Program-made: the position numbers and the translations under genes
Assembly (NCBI GenBank): GCA_951812585.1
Contig: OX638318.1
Coordinates: forward strand, 1,176,819 to 1,240,818
Direction: 5' to 3'
Source: Rhodothermales bacterium
GTDB taxonomy: Bacteria > Bacteroidota > Rhodothermia > Rhodothermales > Bin80
Length of the DNA: 64,000 bases
Part shown: piece by piece, positions 46,011 through 55,993 of the stretch
Position numbering within the stretch: the stretch's first letter is position 1
Layout of the letters: every line of letters begins with the position of its first letter
The notes under the pieces: model-generated
Seen by the model: only the letters and a program-made list of their open reading frames with translations
Told to the model about the DNA's origin: nothing
The model's database searches: none

Positions 46011-47408
46011 ATGGCTAAGAAAAAGAAGAAGAAGAACCGCACGAGACGCCTGCTGTTCTTTCTTGGTGGAGCGCTGATTATTCTGGTGATCCTTGCAGTA
46101 GTCGCTAACCAGATCACCGGTGACCGATCAAGCGGTCCAAGTGTGGAGGTGGCTGAAGCACAGATCCGAACGATCACGCAGACCGTAACGGCCTCAGGCC
46201 GCGTGCAGCCGGAAGTAGAAGTCAGCATCAGCCCAGATGTGTCTGGCGAGATAATCCTGCTGCCGGTCATTGAAGGACAAGAGGTCGTGGAGGGGGAGCT
46301 GCTTGCCCGCATCCGTCCGGACTTCTATGCAGCACAGGTGGAGCAGGCGGAGGCTTCGGTGCAGCAAGCCCGTTCGATGACTTCTCAGGCACAGTCCGAC
46401 CTTTTGTTGTCCGAGCAGGAGCTCACGCGACAGCGTCAGCTCTTTGAGCGCAAGGTTGTGGCCGAAGACGTTTTCCAGCAGGCACAGACCCGCCATGATG
46501 TAGCCCTGGCTACGCTCGAAGCGGCGCAGTTTTCTGCCGCAAGCGCGGAGGCGCGATTGCGACAGGCCAAAGAGGATCTGCGCAAGACCTCGCTCTACGC
46601 GCCGATGGTCGGCACGATCAGCAAGCTCAATGTGGAGCTGGGCGAACGGGTAGTAGGCACGAGCCAGATGGCAGGTACCGAACTCATGATTGTGGCTCGG
46701 CTGGAGCAGATGGAGCTGGAAGTCGAGGTAAACGAAAACGATGTAGTCAACGTGTCGCTGGGAGATACGGCCTCCATTGAAATCGATGCCTATCCCGAGC
46801 GCACCTTTACGGGCGTCGTAACGGAGATTGCCAACTCGGCGCGTCTGCTTCCGGGTGCCTCACAGGAGCAGGTCACCAACTTCCCCGTGAAGATTCGCAT
46901 CACGGACCGCCACAACGTTGGCAGCAGCAGCCGCGCAACGCAGGTTGCTTCAGCTGTGACCGAAATGCCTGCCGCTGAAACGACGTATCCAAACTTCAGG
47001 CCTGGCATGAGCGGCACGGTGGACATATACACGAACACCATGCCCTCGGTTGTAGCGGTACCCATACAGTCGGTGACGGTGCGGGATTTCAACGAGATTC
47101 GCAAAGAAGAGGCACGCATGGCGCGCGCCCGCGGTGAGACTGTCGATTCTGTAGCAGCAGAAGACAACGATTCGGCGGAATCGTCGAGCTTCATGCGCAC
47201 AGAGGACCTCAAAAGGGCCGTATTCCTGTTCGGAGAAAATGGTACCACATCAATCGTTCCCGTGGAGACCGGCATCGCAGACGACCGCTTCATAGAGATA
47301 CGCAGCGGACTTGTGGGCGGCGAACAAGTAATCACAGGACCATACAGTGCGGTCAGTCGTGAGCTCAAGCCTGGCATGAACGTCCGCCGCCGCACGCAAG
47401 ACCGATAG
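46011..47408 (+). CDS. macA: MacA/HlyD-type periplasmic adaptor of an ABC exporter
   Basis: About 465 aa from ATG 46011. A lysine/arginine-rich start ([16 protein letters not shown]) precedes one membrane helix ([17 protein letters not shown]). The lipoyl/barrel-sandwich part ([20 protein letters not shown]...[13 protein letters not shown]), a long hairpin coiled coil ([20 protein letters not shown]) and beta-barrel domains follow. It links the inner-membrane transporter to TolC. It lies 4 bp before the ATPase gene. A region of low complexity near residue 385 ([17 protein letters not shown]) is unusual. Confidence 0.9.
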   Translation: MAKKKKKKNRTRRLLFFLGGALIILVILAVVANQITGDRSSGPSVEVAEAQIRTITQTVTASGRVQPEVEVSISPDVSGEIILLPVIEGQEVVEGELLARIRPDFYAAQVEQAEASVQQARSMTSQAQSDLLLSEQELTRQRQLFERKVVAEDVFQQAQTRHDVALATLEAAQFSAASAEARLRQAKEDLRKTSLYAPMVGTISKLNVELGERVVGTSQMAGTELMIVARLEQMELEVEVNENDVVNVSLGDTASIEIDAYPERTFTGVVTEIANSARLLPGASQEQVTNFPVKIRITDRHNVGSSSRATQVASAVTEMPAAETTYPNFRPGMSGTVDIYTNTMPSVVAVPIQSVTVRDFNEIRKEEARMARARGETVDSVAAEDNDSAESSSFMRTEDLKRAVFLFGENGTTSIVPVETGIADDRFIEIRSGLVGGEQVITGPYSAVSRELKPGMNVRRRTQDR

Positions 47409-47412
47409 TGGC

Positions 47413-48138
47413 ATGTCGATTCAGCGTCTGATTGCGCTGCGCAACGTCAAGAAGATCTACCCCATGGGCGCGGAAGAAGTGCGCGCGCTGGACGGGGTTT
47501 CGCTGGACGTTTACCCGAACGAATATGTAGCAGTCATGGGACCCTCAGGTTCGGGCAAGTCCACGCTCATGAACGTGATCGGGTGCCTGGACACTCCTAC
47601 CGAAGGCACCTACCACCTGCGCGGAGAGAATGTCGGCGAAATGGAGGACGACGAGCTTGCTGAGATTCGCAACCGCGAAGTAGGGTTTGTCTTTCAGACG
47701 TTCAACCTGTTGCCCCGGGTCAACTGCATTCAGAACGTAGAGCTGCCGCTGATCTACTCAGCCAAGCGGAAGGCGGAGCGCAGGCGCATGGCAGAGATCG
47801 CACTGGATAAGGTTGGGCTCTCGGATCGCGTTACGCATAAGCCCAACGAACTGTCGGGTGGTCAGCGGCAGCGCGTGGCCGTAGCCCGTGCGCTGGTCAA
47901 CAATCCGTCGCTCGTCTTGGCTGACGAGCCCACGGGCAACTTGGACACAAAGACCGGCGAAGAGATCATGATGCTCTTCGAGGCGCTGTACCGGCGCGGC
48001 AATACGCTCATGGTCGTGACACACGAAGAGGAGGTTTCACGCCACGCGCGCCGCGTGATCCGCCTTCGGGATGGCCTCATCGAAAGCGATGTGCAGGTTG
48101 AGGACCCTGTTCTTGCCAACTACAAGATCGCGGCGTAG
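47413..48138 (+). CDS. MacB/LolD-type ABC transporter ATPase
   Basis: 241 aa. Walker A is [18 protein letters not shown], the Q-loop [11 protein letters not shown], the signature [19 protein letters not shown], Walker [18 protein letters not shown] and the H-loop VVTHE. It powers MacB-type export of peptides, macrolides or lipoproteins together with an FtsX-like permease. That permease is not found downstream, where the operon ends and accessory DNA begins. The protein must use a permease encoded elsewhere, or the operon has lost it. Confidence 0.93.
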   Translation: MSIQRLIALRNVKKIYPMGAEEVRALDGVSLDVYPNEYVAVMGPSGSGKSTLMNVIGCLDTPTEGTYHLRGENVGEMEDDELAEIRNREVGFVFQTFNLLPRVNCIQNVELPLIYSAKRKAERRRMAEIALDKVGLSDRVTHKPNELSGGQRQRVAVARALVNNPSLVLADEPTGNLDTKTGEEIMMLFEALYRRGNTLMVVTHEEEVSRHARRVIRLRDGLIESDVQVEDPVLANYKIAA

Positions 48139-48184
48139 CCACAGGGCGCGCGCACGTACAGGGCAGCGAAAGCCGCGCCCCCAC

Positions 48185-48248
48185 AAGCCTTAGCCTGAAG
48201 TTATCCCCCAAACGCCTTGCTCAGGGCACATGGGTCGAGGATTGCTAT
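48185..48248 (+). repeat. ~60-bp dispersed repeat, copy 2
   Basis: AGCCTGAAGTTATCCCCCAA...CTCAGGGCAC...GGATTGCT, matching 36893-36965. It lies between the ABC ATPase stop and the Cys-rich peptide gene, ending at its start codon. Confidence 0.5.
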
Positions 48249-48561
48249 GATTGCGACGATCAAGATCGTCGTCACACGGTCAGTGTTGCTGATGTCAATT
48301 GCCACGGGAGGGTGGCTCACGAGTGCCATTGTCTCTGCCCCGATTACAGCGATAGAGAACACTGTGGTGCGCCCCTGCGAAGACGACAGGTGCCAGACCG
48401 TGTATGTGGAAGACGAGGACGGCAATGTCAGCAATACCGGTACTATCGTATGTGTACATGACCCGGATAGCGGCACTATTTGTCGTATAGGTCGTATAGA
48501 CGGGGCTGAATGCACGGAAAGCGACTGCCGTCGCTGCCTGTGGTGGATGTTCTGGTGCTGA
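48247..48561 (+). CDS. Cys-rich exported peptide precursor
   Basis: 104 aa from ATG 48247 (MIATIKIVVTRSVLLMSIAT). The hydrophobic N-terminal segment with a possible cleavage site near SAIVSA or ITAIE is followed by a mature part of about 65-70 residues with eight cysteines (RPCEDDRC, GTIVCVHD, GTICRIG, GAECTESDCRRCLWWMFWC). The aromatic C-terminus with CLWWMFWC is striking. No family is recognised. It precedes an exported 6-bladed propeller gene on the same strand by 41 bp, like the peptide-propeller locus at 12113-13640. Bacteroides NVEALA peptides sit in the same kind of neighbourhood, but the NVEALA motif is absent. Confidence 0.55.
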   Translation: MIATIKIVVTRSVLLMSIATGGWLTSAIVSAPITAIENTVVRPCEDDRCQTVYVEDEDGNVSNTGTIVCVHDPDSGTICRIGRIDGAECTESDCRRCLWWMFWC

Positions 48562-48602
48562 AACTTGACTCTAAACTGTTTTCACTTAAGCTCCTGTTGC
48601 GA

Positions 48603-49742
48603 ATGTATCCTGCCCTAGGCGCCGCCCCACTCTGTCTTCTACTTTTCCTGTCGGTGCAGTCCTGGATTACACCGGTAGCAGTAGCGTATTCCGTCGTGTA
48701 CCACGCCCAGACGCGGGTGCATCCGACTAGTGAGAATATTCCGAAGATTACGGATCCCGACTTCTTGCTGAAGCCACCAGGCGATATCAGCACCATCGGT
48801 GTGAACTTCTATTCCTCCCTTGCGCTCACAGACTCGTTCCAGATTGGCGTTGATGAGGGTGAAATACACGAGATGTTAGGCAACATTGTAGACATTGCTC
48901 TTGATCCCGACGGGCGCATATTCGTATTGGACAGCGAATTCAGTGAGGTGCTGATTTATAACGCTGATGGCTCATACTTCGGCACATTCGGCAGCGCGGG
49001 TGCTGGCCCTGGGGAGTTTCACACTCCTAGAGTAGTATCACTATCTGATTCCGGCACAATAGCTGTAGTCTTCGCAGATAGAATTCAAGTGTACGAGCGC
49101 TTGGACAACGGCCACTTCCACTCTCGCAACAGCTTTGGTGCAGTTGGTTCTTATGGCTGTGCCATGAATGGTCACATTTACATCCTTCGCTTATACCCCA
49201 ATAGGCCCGATAGGCCCGGGAACATACAAAAGTTCACGTTGGATGGGGAGTGGGTCGCATCGTTTGGCCACCCCTATAAGTCGGACAAAGCTTATGTGGC
49301 AACCAGTCTGTCAAGGAAGGGAAAACTTGCCTGTAGTGAGCGGCACGGCGTCGTCGGCATGGTGTTAGACCGGATACCAGTTTTGTATGGGTATACGGAA
49401 GAAGGCTCACTCTTGTGGCGAGTGAAATTTGAAGGACTAAGAGCTGCACCGGTGGAAGAGCGGGATGGGGGACGCACGCTAGGCTTTAAGAGGTGGTCGG
49501 CAGGCGAAGCTGCGCTTGCAAGCTTGCATGTTGATGCGGACGGCCATTTCAACATCCGTTATATGGTATTTGTCAAGCGCGGACGAGAGGCACCACATCA
49601 CTTATATCGGATCAACGCGCAGACTGGATATGGCAAATATGCCGGTCATGCCCCGATGCTTCGCGCCATATACCGGGATTACGTTGTTCAGACTTTGAGT
49701 CATCCGTATCCTGCGTTACGTGTATTCCACTATGGCCAATAA
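48603..49742 (+). CDS. exported 6-bladed beta-propeller protein
   Basis: 379 aa from ATG 48603, which gives a signal segment (MYPALGAAPLCLLLFLSVQS). The frame is open a further 93 bp upstream, overlapping the peptide gene. Blades include VDIALDPDGRIFVLDSEFSE, VLIYNADGSYFGTFGSAGAG (with GPGEFHTPRVVS, the family mark) and FNIRYMVFVKRGREAPHH. It resembles 12492-13640 in layout but is quite diverged. Function is unknown. Base composition is visibly less GC-rich than the flanking core genes, which suggests transfer. Confidence 0.7.
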   Translation: MYPALGAAPLCLLLFLSVQSWITPVAVAYSVVYHAQTRVHPTSENIPKITDPDFLLKPPGDISTIGVNFYSSLALTDSFQIGVDEGEIHEMLGNIVDIALDPDGRIFVLDSEFSEVLIYNADGSYFGTFGSAGAGPGEFHTPRVVSLSDSGTIAVVFADRIQVYERLDNGHFHSRNSFGAVGSYGCAMNGHIYILRLYPNRPDRPGNIQKFTLDGEWVASFGHPYKSDKAYVATSLSRKGKLACSERHGVVGMVLDRIPVLYGYTEEGSLLWRVKFEGLRAAPVEERDGGRTLGFKRWSAGEAALASLHVDADGHFNIRYMVFVKRGREAPHHLYRINAQTGYGKYAGHAPMLRAIYRDYVVQTLSHPYPALRVFHYGQ

Positions 49743-49915
49743 TAGACCTGCCACCTAGTCGGACACATGGCTGTTAAACTGATAAATCGCCGCCTGCTGT
49801 TGTGGGCCCTTGTCTTGTTTTATCCACGCTTGCGCTGAGCGTAGCCCGTTAATTCCTGCACCGGCAATAAGCTTCACATGGAGGCAATCCCGCATAGGTT
49901 AGGGTTGCGCCCTAC

Positions 49916-50377
49916 GTGCCAGCATTCAGGACCGACGAGAATAAGGAATTAGTGCTGGTGTACATTGGATCTCGTTCTTGCGCTGCATCGAACGATGCGG
50001 CTCTACCTGATCTAGTTGAAGAACTAAAGCACCAAATGCTGCGTCGAGCCGTCGACTCGAACATGGGGTTTTCTGCTGTGGGAGTAGCCGTAGATTGGCT
50101 AACAGTTGATGGATGGCAACATCTGGCTAAGTATGGCGCATTCGATGAGATTGTCGTGGGTCGCAAGTGGTCTGGTTTTTGAGCCCGTCTTTTCGCGAAG
50201 GAGGTAATTGTCGGGAGCGCAGCCACACCACAGGTGTTGGTCTATGTGCGGCAAAGAGGAACCAGTGCGGAGGAGGGTGCCACCACATGGGATAATATCG
50301 TGCTTGCCCGGAAATTAGGCGTAACACAGATACAGAACTGGGTTGACAGGGGGGCACCTGTGCCACGCGTGCTCTAG
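49916..50377 (+). pseudogene. hypothetical protein gene interrupted by an in-frame TGA
   Basis: The frame from GTG 49916 (VPAFRTDENKELVLVYIGSR) reads SCAASNDAALPDLVEELKHQ and DEIVVGRKWSGF to TGA 50180. It then continues in the same frame with ARLFAKEVIVGSAATPQVLV and YVRQRGTSAEEGATTWDNIV to TAG 50377 (153 codons in all). Both halves look protein-like, with a thioredoxin-like VYIGSRSCAASN opening. No family can be named. The TGA may replace a TGG tryptophan codon. Confidence 0.5.
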
Positions 50378-50512
50378 CCTTGCACTTGGACCGGTTGATG
50401 GCAATCTACTGCATGATCGCCTGGTAGAGACGTGTGTGGACGGGGCTATTGAGCACCGAAAGATGCAGTAGGGCACGGGACTGCGACGGCAGCGCGGGTT
50501 GTATGTTTACCA
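50378..50512. other. intergenic left of IS copy 2
   Basis: 135 bp with no gene recognised. It borders the terminal repeat of the second IS1634-like copy. Confidence 0.4.
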
Positions 50513-50646
50513 CTCCTGACTTCCGCGATTTAGTACAAAATCGTATGCGTTACATTTGACCAACATACAATATTGAACACTATGCGTGCTGATTTTGAGG
50601 GGATCCTTGAGGCTCCTCTCGATCGTATCCGGATTCCCTGGACTCC

Positions 50647-51897
50647 TTAAGCGAGCGGGCCGGGATCGGCCAGCTCGCGGGTCCTGCTGGGGTATTTTAG
50701 TCCGGCTGCGCTGTAGAGTGTCCGCTGAGCAGCGGTGGCGGGGGAGGCGAGCAGGTACTGCTTCAGCGTACTGGTGTCGGTGATGAGAGAGACTTGCGCG
50801 CCGCTCAGCTCTGCCAGGATACGGGCCTCGCTGAGTGGCTCCTGGCCCGCATGCATGGTGTTGTGCTGGTAGCGCAGCAGGCGCAGCAAGGCAAAGGCGA
50901 CGAAGCAAATCGCGATGTGCGCCTTGACGCGGCTGGGGGTCCAGTGATCGATGGGCCGCGTCGCCATGGTGTGCTTGCGCACGCGAAAGCCCTCTTCGAT
51001 GCGCCACCACTCCCCGTAGTACGCATAGATGTGTTGTGCTGGATGATTGTCGCGATCCAGGCTGGTCCAAACGCCGTGGAGGCCGTCAAAGCATGCGTCT
51101 CGGTCAATGGCATCCTGGTCCAGTGCCACAGCATTGCGGTCCACCTTGAGAAAGCGGCCGCGTTTGCCGCTTCCCTTGATGCCTTGCGTCAGGCGACGCT
51201 TGCGCTTCTCTACGATGCGGTCCCGTTCATAGGCATCCTTGGCCGCCCGCTTCTTGCTGTAGCGCAGCACCAGACGCCGGCCTTTTAGTTGCCGTTCTGT
51301 TACGCTGGTACCTTCGCTGACCGTGACCCAGTCATGGGATGCAAAAAGTGCGGCCTCCATCCTGCGTGGCAAGCTGCGCAGGCGCGCCGCGACCACCCAG
51401 TCCCACCCCTGGGAGGCGAGCAGGTCCAGGTTGTCCTGGCTGCGCATCCTGGCGTCCGCAACCAAGACCACCCGGCCTATGTCAAAGCGCGCCCGCAGGG
51501 TCTTCAGTGCTGGCCCCAGCGTGCGCACATCGGCCGTGCTGCCTGGAAATAGCTCATATCCTATCGGCAGCCCCTCCACACTCTGGAACAAGGCCAGAAC
51601 GACCGGCACCTTCTGCGGCTTACCGTCCTTGCTGAATCCCTTCTTGCGAAGATCCTCGCCCTTGTCGCTGGCGAAGGAAAGCGTCGTCACGTCGAAAAAG
51701 AGCACATCCACCCGTTCTTGCAGGAGTCCGCGCACTTCATGCGAGACGATTGACTGCAGCCGTGCAATCCGGTCGTCATTGACGGTGTCCATCATGCGGT
51801 AGAACTTGTCCGGATTCACTTCCACGCCATGGTGTCTGGAAAGCTTTCCGCAGCACGCAAGCTGGTGGAGACCAAGCGTCTGATTATGGGCGTTCAC
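50647..51897 (-). pseudogene. IS1634-family transposase lacking its N-terminus
   Basis: From residue 16 of this frame (CGKLSRHHGVEVNPDKFYRM) the sequence equals the C-terminal two thirds of copy 1, and it keeps the middle that copy 1 lost. VLFFDVTTLSF, PGSTADVRTLGPALKTLRAR, VVLVADARMRSQDNLDLLAS (second aspartate) and YGEWWRIEEGFRVRKHTM give the full DDE set. The first 15 residues (MNAHNQTLGLHQLAC) come from an inverted piece of the same element, and the native N-terminal 150 residues are gone. DNA binding is probably lost. Confidence 0.85.
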
Positions 51898-51918
51898 GAG
51901 GTCTTCGGGACACTGTAC
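51851..51918 (+). mobile_element. inverted internal fragment of the IS1634-like element
   Basis: GCACGCAAGCTGGTGGAGAC through TTCGGGACACTGTACGA matches 14504-14570 of copy 1 in plus orientation, while the adjoining transposase runs in minus orientation. The join lies at a shared GCACGC/GCGTGC sequence. This shows a local inversion combined with loss of the outer 5' part. Confidence 0.75.
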
Positions 51919-51970
51919 GAGGTGCCAAAATGGGCCTCCTGACTGCGCCGCGAGGGTGAGGCTGAGCCCA

Positions 51971-51992
51971 ACTACTATGAAGTTCAGTCAAG
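51971..51992 (-). repeat. 18- to 22-bp dispersed repeat, copy 2
   Basis: ACTATGAAGTTCAGTCAAG on the plus strand is the complement of the motif at 58679-58700, with one mismatch over 22 positions. It lies between the broken IS copy 2 and the PrcB-like gene. Confidence 0.7.
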
Positions 51993-52042
51993 AAGACCCT
52001 CTTCAATATCATCGCGCTGCCGCTTTGCGGGGCGCGCGGGCG

Positions 52043-52513
52043 TCACCCAGGCTCTCTGCAGTCAACAGCCTCCTCGGTGCGCTCAAAGGTCACGGACTTC
52101 TCGCTTTGCACCAAGCGCACGACCTGAAATACGTTGCCCTGGCCCACAGTGGTCCGGCAATCGCTACCGGGAGCGTAGAGCCGGTAGCGTGCAATAATGG
52201 TATCTCCAGAATCCTCGACTTCTTCGAAGCGCAAGTCATAGCCGCCGGTCGGCACTGGCAATGCGGCAATGAGGATCATCTCCATCTCAAAGTCCACCGG
52301 TGCGAATGCCTGAAGTGGCCGCAAGGAATCTTGAAAGACGACCCAGGCATCGGAGGTTCGTATGGCTGTATGCACCGTGTCCACTACGGCCTGCCGTCCG
52401 CGGCCTACCTCGGAAAAAGGCAACGACAGATAGGCCTCCACCTCTACGCCGGAATCCTGCCCGCTCCAACAGCCAATGAACAAGAGCACAAGCACAAGGG
52501 GAACGCGCTTCAT
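52043..52513 (-). CDS. PrcB-like lipoprotein
   Basis: 156 aa from ATG 52513. A lipoprotein signal (MKRVPLVLVLLFIGCWSGQD, lipobox LFIGC) predicts anchoring to a membrane facing the periplasm. The C-terminal half (VDFEMEMILIAALPVPTGGY...RYRLYAPGSDCRTTVGQG...VVRLVQ) matches the PrcB C-terminal domain of the Treponema protease-complex subunit. That domain is found in many single lipoproteins of unknown role. rpoZ diverges from it 64 bp away. Confidence 0.75.
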   Translation of the reverse strand: MKRVPLVLVLLFIGCWSGQDSGVEVEAYLSLPFSEVGRGRQAVVDTVHTAIRTSDAWVVFQDSLRPLQAFAPVDFEMEMILIAALPVPTGGYDLRFEEVEDSGDTIIARYRLYAPGSDCRTTVGQGNVFQVVRLVQSEKSVTFERTEEAVDCREPG

Positions 52514-52577
52514 GGTGGGAACCACTTTGGTTACGCAATCATTTAAACACCCGAATATAACCCGATAGCCCACAGCA

Positions 52578-52898
52578 ATGACGATCAAGACGCTTGATGT
52601 CCACGCCTTGGTGGAGAAGACAGCCAGTGAAAGCAAGGAAGGCAATTTGTTCGAAACGGTAGCGATCCTGTCCAAGCGCTCGCGGCAGATCGCCTCGCGC
52701 ATGAAGGAGGAGCTGGACACCAAGCTCTCCTATTTCGAAGGCTTCGATATGGAGCTGGAAGATCCCCAGTCCGTGGAAGAGCAGCGGCGCATCTCAATGG
52801 AGCACGAAGTCTTGCCAGAGCCTACAGAGAAAGCCATAGAGGAAATGTTCGCGTCGGAGATCTACTTCCGTGATCCGCAGGGCGAAGCGCAGGAGTAG
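52578..52898 (+). CDS. rpoZ: RNA polymerase omega subunit
   Basis: 106 aa. The omega/Rpb6 core is visible as [20 protein letters not shown] and [20 protein letters not shown]. Omega wraps the beta' subunit and stabilises RNA polymerase. The acidic C-terminal tail ([18 protein letters not shown]) is typical of the Bacteroidota form. uvrA starts 45 bp downstream on the same strand. Confidence 0.88.
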   Translation: MTIKTLDVHALVEKTASESKEGNLFETVAILSKRSRQIASRMKEELDTKLSYFEGFDMELEDPQSVEEQRRISMEHEVLPEPTEKAIEEMFASEIYFRDPQGEAQE

Positions 52899-52943
52899 CC
52901 TGGCGGCGCGGCAGCCCAGCCACTGCATGCAGCAGCTAGTTTG

Positions 52944-55808
52944 ATGGCGCAGCCGCAGTGCTCTATCGTCATCCGGGGCGCGCGGGAGCACAACCTGCAG
53001 GACATCAGCCTAGACATCCCCCGTGACCAGCTCGTGGTCATCACCGGGCTTAGTGGCTCGGGCAAGAGCAGCCTGGCATTCGACACGATCTACGCCGAAG
53101 GGCAGCGACGCTACCTCGAAAGCCTGAACTCCTATGCCCGCCAATTTTTGGGCATGATGGAACGACCCGATGTGGACTACATCGATGGACTGTCTCCAGT
53201 TATCGCCATAGAGCAGAAGACAGTTTCACGTAATCCCCGCTCCACAGTTGGCACGGTTACGGAGGTATACGACTTTTTACGCCTGCTCTTTGCGCGCGTC
53301 GGCACACCCCATTCTCTTGCCTCCGGTAAGCCGCTGCGCAAGCAGTCCAGCAGCGACATTGTCCAGGCCATCGTTCAAAGCTCGCCGAACCGCTTGCTGA
53401 GCATCCTAGCACCGGTTGTTCGCGGCCGCAAGGGCCACTATCGCGAACTGTTCGAGCAGATCGCTGCCCGGGGGTTCACGCGTGTCCGTGTGGATGGCGC
53501 GGTTCGCGCCATCCAGCCTGGAATGCAGGTCGGACGCTACAAGACCCATGATATTGAAGTCGTAGTGGACCGCATCAAGGTCCAGGGCGACATACGCCAG
53601 CGCGTTCGGCAGAGCGTGCGCACTGCATTGGAAATTGGGTCTGGCACGCTGTTGGTGGCCGCTGAGGAGGAGGAGGATCGCTTTTTCAGCAAACATCTCT
53701 TTGATCCTGCGACCGGCCAATCCTTTGCGGAGCCCTCGCCAGGGCTTTTTTCCTTTAACTCGCCCTATGGCTGGTGCCCTCGGTGCCAGGGAATGGCGAT
53801 CAGTGAAAAATTCGACGATAATCTCGTTATCCCGATTCCCTCTCGTTCAATAGAGGAAGACAGCATCAGGCTGATTGATCGGCAGAAGGCCCCTTTTCTG
53901 CTCAACGTGCTGGATGTAGTAGGCAAACGGTATGGATTCAGCAGGAAAACGCCCTTGAACAGCCTGTCTCCTGCCGCCCTGCATGTGGTGCTGCATGGCG
54001 CAGGCGACGAATTGTTTGAAGTGACCCATGTGTTCTCGAAGGAGGGCCACGTCTCCATGCAGTTTGACGGCGTGTACGGTCACTATTACCACCGGCTAAA
54101 AAACGCCTGGCCCGGCGAGGTGCGGCGGATCAAGCGTTTTATGCGCAAGGCTGATTGCAACGCCTGCGGCGGCACACGGCTGAAGCCGGAGGCGCTGGCC
54201 TACCGAATTGCGGGTCGCACGATCGCGGACCTGGTGGCTATGAATATCGAGTCATTGGCAAACTTTGTGAAGAGCCTTGGCTTCGATGGAAGGCAGCAGC
54301 GCATTGCCAAGCCCATTCTCAAAGAGATTGCTGAGCGCCTGGGATTCATGCTGAACGTGGGTGTCGGTTACCTGAGTCTGGATCGTGTAGCACGCACGCT
54401 ATCTGGTGGCGAGAGTCAGCGCATTCGCTTGGCCACCCAGGTGGGGACGCAGCTGACCGGGGTTCTGTATGTGCTCGACGAGCCGTCCATCGGACTCCAC
54501 CCGCGAGACAACCGACAACTTATCGCGTCGCTTAAGCTGCTGCGCGACATGGGCAACTCGGTTCTGGTCGTCGAGCATGACCGCGATATGATTGAGTCCG
54601 CGGACTTTGTTGTCGACCTGGGCCCCGGGGCGGGCGAGCAGGGCGGGCATGTCATAAGCGCCGGCAGCCCACAGAATTTGGCGGCGCGCACGAACGGGAT
54701 GACAAGCCTCACCGTCGAATACCTCACCGGACAGCGCGAAATCGCCGTTCCTCAGGTGCGACGTTCACCCGGTCACAAGGTACTGACGCTCAGAGGAGCC
54801 AAAGGGCATAACCTGAAGGGAGACACGCTGGTGCTACCGCTGGGGCTTTTTGTGTGTGTGACCGGCGTGAGCGGGTCTGGCAAGAGCACGCTCATCAGCC
54901 AGACACTGAAGCGCATCCTGCAGATCAAACTGATGACAGCCAGCACAGTGCCGCTGGAATACGAGTCGATCACTGGACACCAACATCTCGGCAAAATCAT
55001 AGCCATCGACCAGAAGCCTATCGGCCGCACGCCGCGCTCTAATCCAGCGACCTATACCGGGGTGCTGACACCTATCCGCGACCTGTTCGCCGCAACACGA
55101 GCAGCGCTGATTCGGGGTTATGCGAAGGGACGCTTCTCGTTCAATGTTCAGGGCGGACGATGCGAGCACTGCAAGGGTGCGGGCATGATACGGCTGGAAA
55201 TGGATTTCTTGCCGGATGTGTTTGTGACCTGCGACCATTGCAATGGCCAACGTTTCAACAAGGAGACCTTGCAGGTGCTCTACAAGGGGCAGTCCATTGC
55301 CGATGTACTGGACATGACCGTAGATGACGCGGCGGCATTCTTCAAGGATGTGCCATCAATTGCCCGCAAGCTGCGCACGCTTCAATCCGTGGGGCTGGGC
55401 TATATCCGTTTGGGGCAGCAATCGACGACCATTTCCGGGGGCGAGGCACAGCGCGTAAAGCTGTCCAAGGAGTTGTCACGCCCGGGCAAGGGCGACACCC
55501 TCTATGTCCTGGACGAACCTACGACCGGCTTGCATTTTGAAGACATCCGCTACCTGCTGAATGTGCTTCAGGCGCTGGTGGGCAAGGGCAACACCGTTGT
55601 GGTTATTGAACACAACATGGATGTCATCAAGGTTGCCGACTATATACTGGACCTCGGCCCCGATGGCGGAGAGGCGGGCGGCCGCATCCTCTTTGGCGGT
55701 TCTCCAGAGGAGCTGGCCCAGCAAGACACCTATACCGGCACCATCCTTCGGAGCGTTCTCGCACCGGAACGCGCGGTGCGACCCGCTGCCCCCGTGCACA
55801 GCGGATGA
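52944..55808 (+). CDS. uvrA: excinuclease ABC subunit A
   Basis: 954 aa from ATG 52944; a TTG directly before it is ignored. UvrA finds DNA damage and loads UvrB in nucleotide excision repair. Both ABC units are complete: [20 protein letters not shown] and [15 protein letters not shown] (Walker A), and [16 protein letters not shown] and [15 protein letters not shown] (signatures). [13 protein letters not shown] and [13 protein letters not shown] are the Walker B regions. Zinc sites are CPRCQG/CNACGG and CEHCKG/CDHCNG. The length is normal. Confidence 0.97.
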   Translation: MAQPQCSIVIRGAREHNLQDISLDIPRDQLVVITGLSGSGKSSLAFDTIYAEGQRRYLESLNSYARQFLGMMERPDVDYIDGLSPVIAIEQKTVSRNPRSTVGTVTEVYDFLRLLFARVGTPHSLASGKPLRKQSSSDIVQAIVQSSPNRLLSILAPVVRGRKGHYRELFEQIAARGFTRVRVDGAVRAIQPGMQVGRYKTHDIEVVVDRIKVQGDIRQRVRQSVRTALEIGSGTLLVAAEEEEDRFFSKHLFDPATGQSFAEPSPGLFSFNSPYGWCPRCQGMAISEKFDDNLVIPIPSRSIEEDSIRLIDRQKAPFLLNVLDVVGKRYGFSRKTPLNSLSPAALHVVLHGAGDELFEVTHVFSKEGHVSMQFDGVYGHYYHRLKNAWPGEVRRIKRFMRKADCNACGGTRLKPEALAYRIAGRTIADLVAMNIESLANFVKSLGFDGRQQRIAKPILKEIAERLGFMLNVGVGYLSLDRVARTLSGGESQRIRLATQVGTQLTGVLYVLDEPSIGLHPRDNRQLIASLKLLRDMGNSVLVVEHDRDMIESADFVVDLGPGAGEQGGHVISAGSPQNLAARTNGMTSLTVEYLTGQREIAVPQVRRSPGHKVLTLRGAKGHNLKGDTLVLPLGLFVCVTGVSGSGKSTLISQTLKRILQIKLMTASTVPLEYESITGHQHLGKIIAIDQKPIGRTPRSNPATYTGVLTPIRDLFAATRAALIRGYAKGRFSFNVQGGRCEHCKGAGMIRLEMDFLPDVFVTCDHCNGQRFNKETLQVLYKGQSIADVLDMTVDDAAAFFKDVPSIARKLRTLQSVGLGYIRLGQQSTTISGGEAQRVKLSKELSRPGKGDTLYVLDEPTTGLHFEDIRYLLNVLQALVGKGNTVVVIEHNMDVIKVADYILDLGPDGGEAGGRILFGGSPEELAQQDTYTGTILRSVLAPERAVRPAAPVHSG

Positions 55809-55993
55809 CGAGGCAATTCGCACCGCGTTGTCGTTGGGGCAGCGGTGTGCAGCCGCGCACAAGGCCGTGCAGCGGCCGGTGCACAGCCGGATCGGCGGAC
55901 ACCGCGTGATGGAGCCTTGCCAGAGGACGGAGGCGCTTCGTCACACCCTAATGCGTACCTTTCCAGTACCATCAAGATCTGGAGGACTCCACC

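Larger units (their letters stand above)
50513..51925 (-). mobile_element. IS1634-like insertion sequence, copy 2 (5' end lost and rearranged)
   Basis: On the left is the terminal repeat CCTGACTTCCGCGATTT (about 50515-50531; one mismatch to copy 1) and 115 bp identical to the right end of copy 1. On the right the element breaks off inside the transposase gene. The segment 51851-51918 is joined there in inverted orientation (see separate entry). The other terminal repeat is missing. Confidence 0.75.

Noticed and set aside
1781..50377. Reassignment of TGA as a sense codon, suggested by two in-frame TGAs
   Set aside because: Core genes such as nuoI end in TGA, and both interrupted genes lie in decaying accessory DNA.
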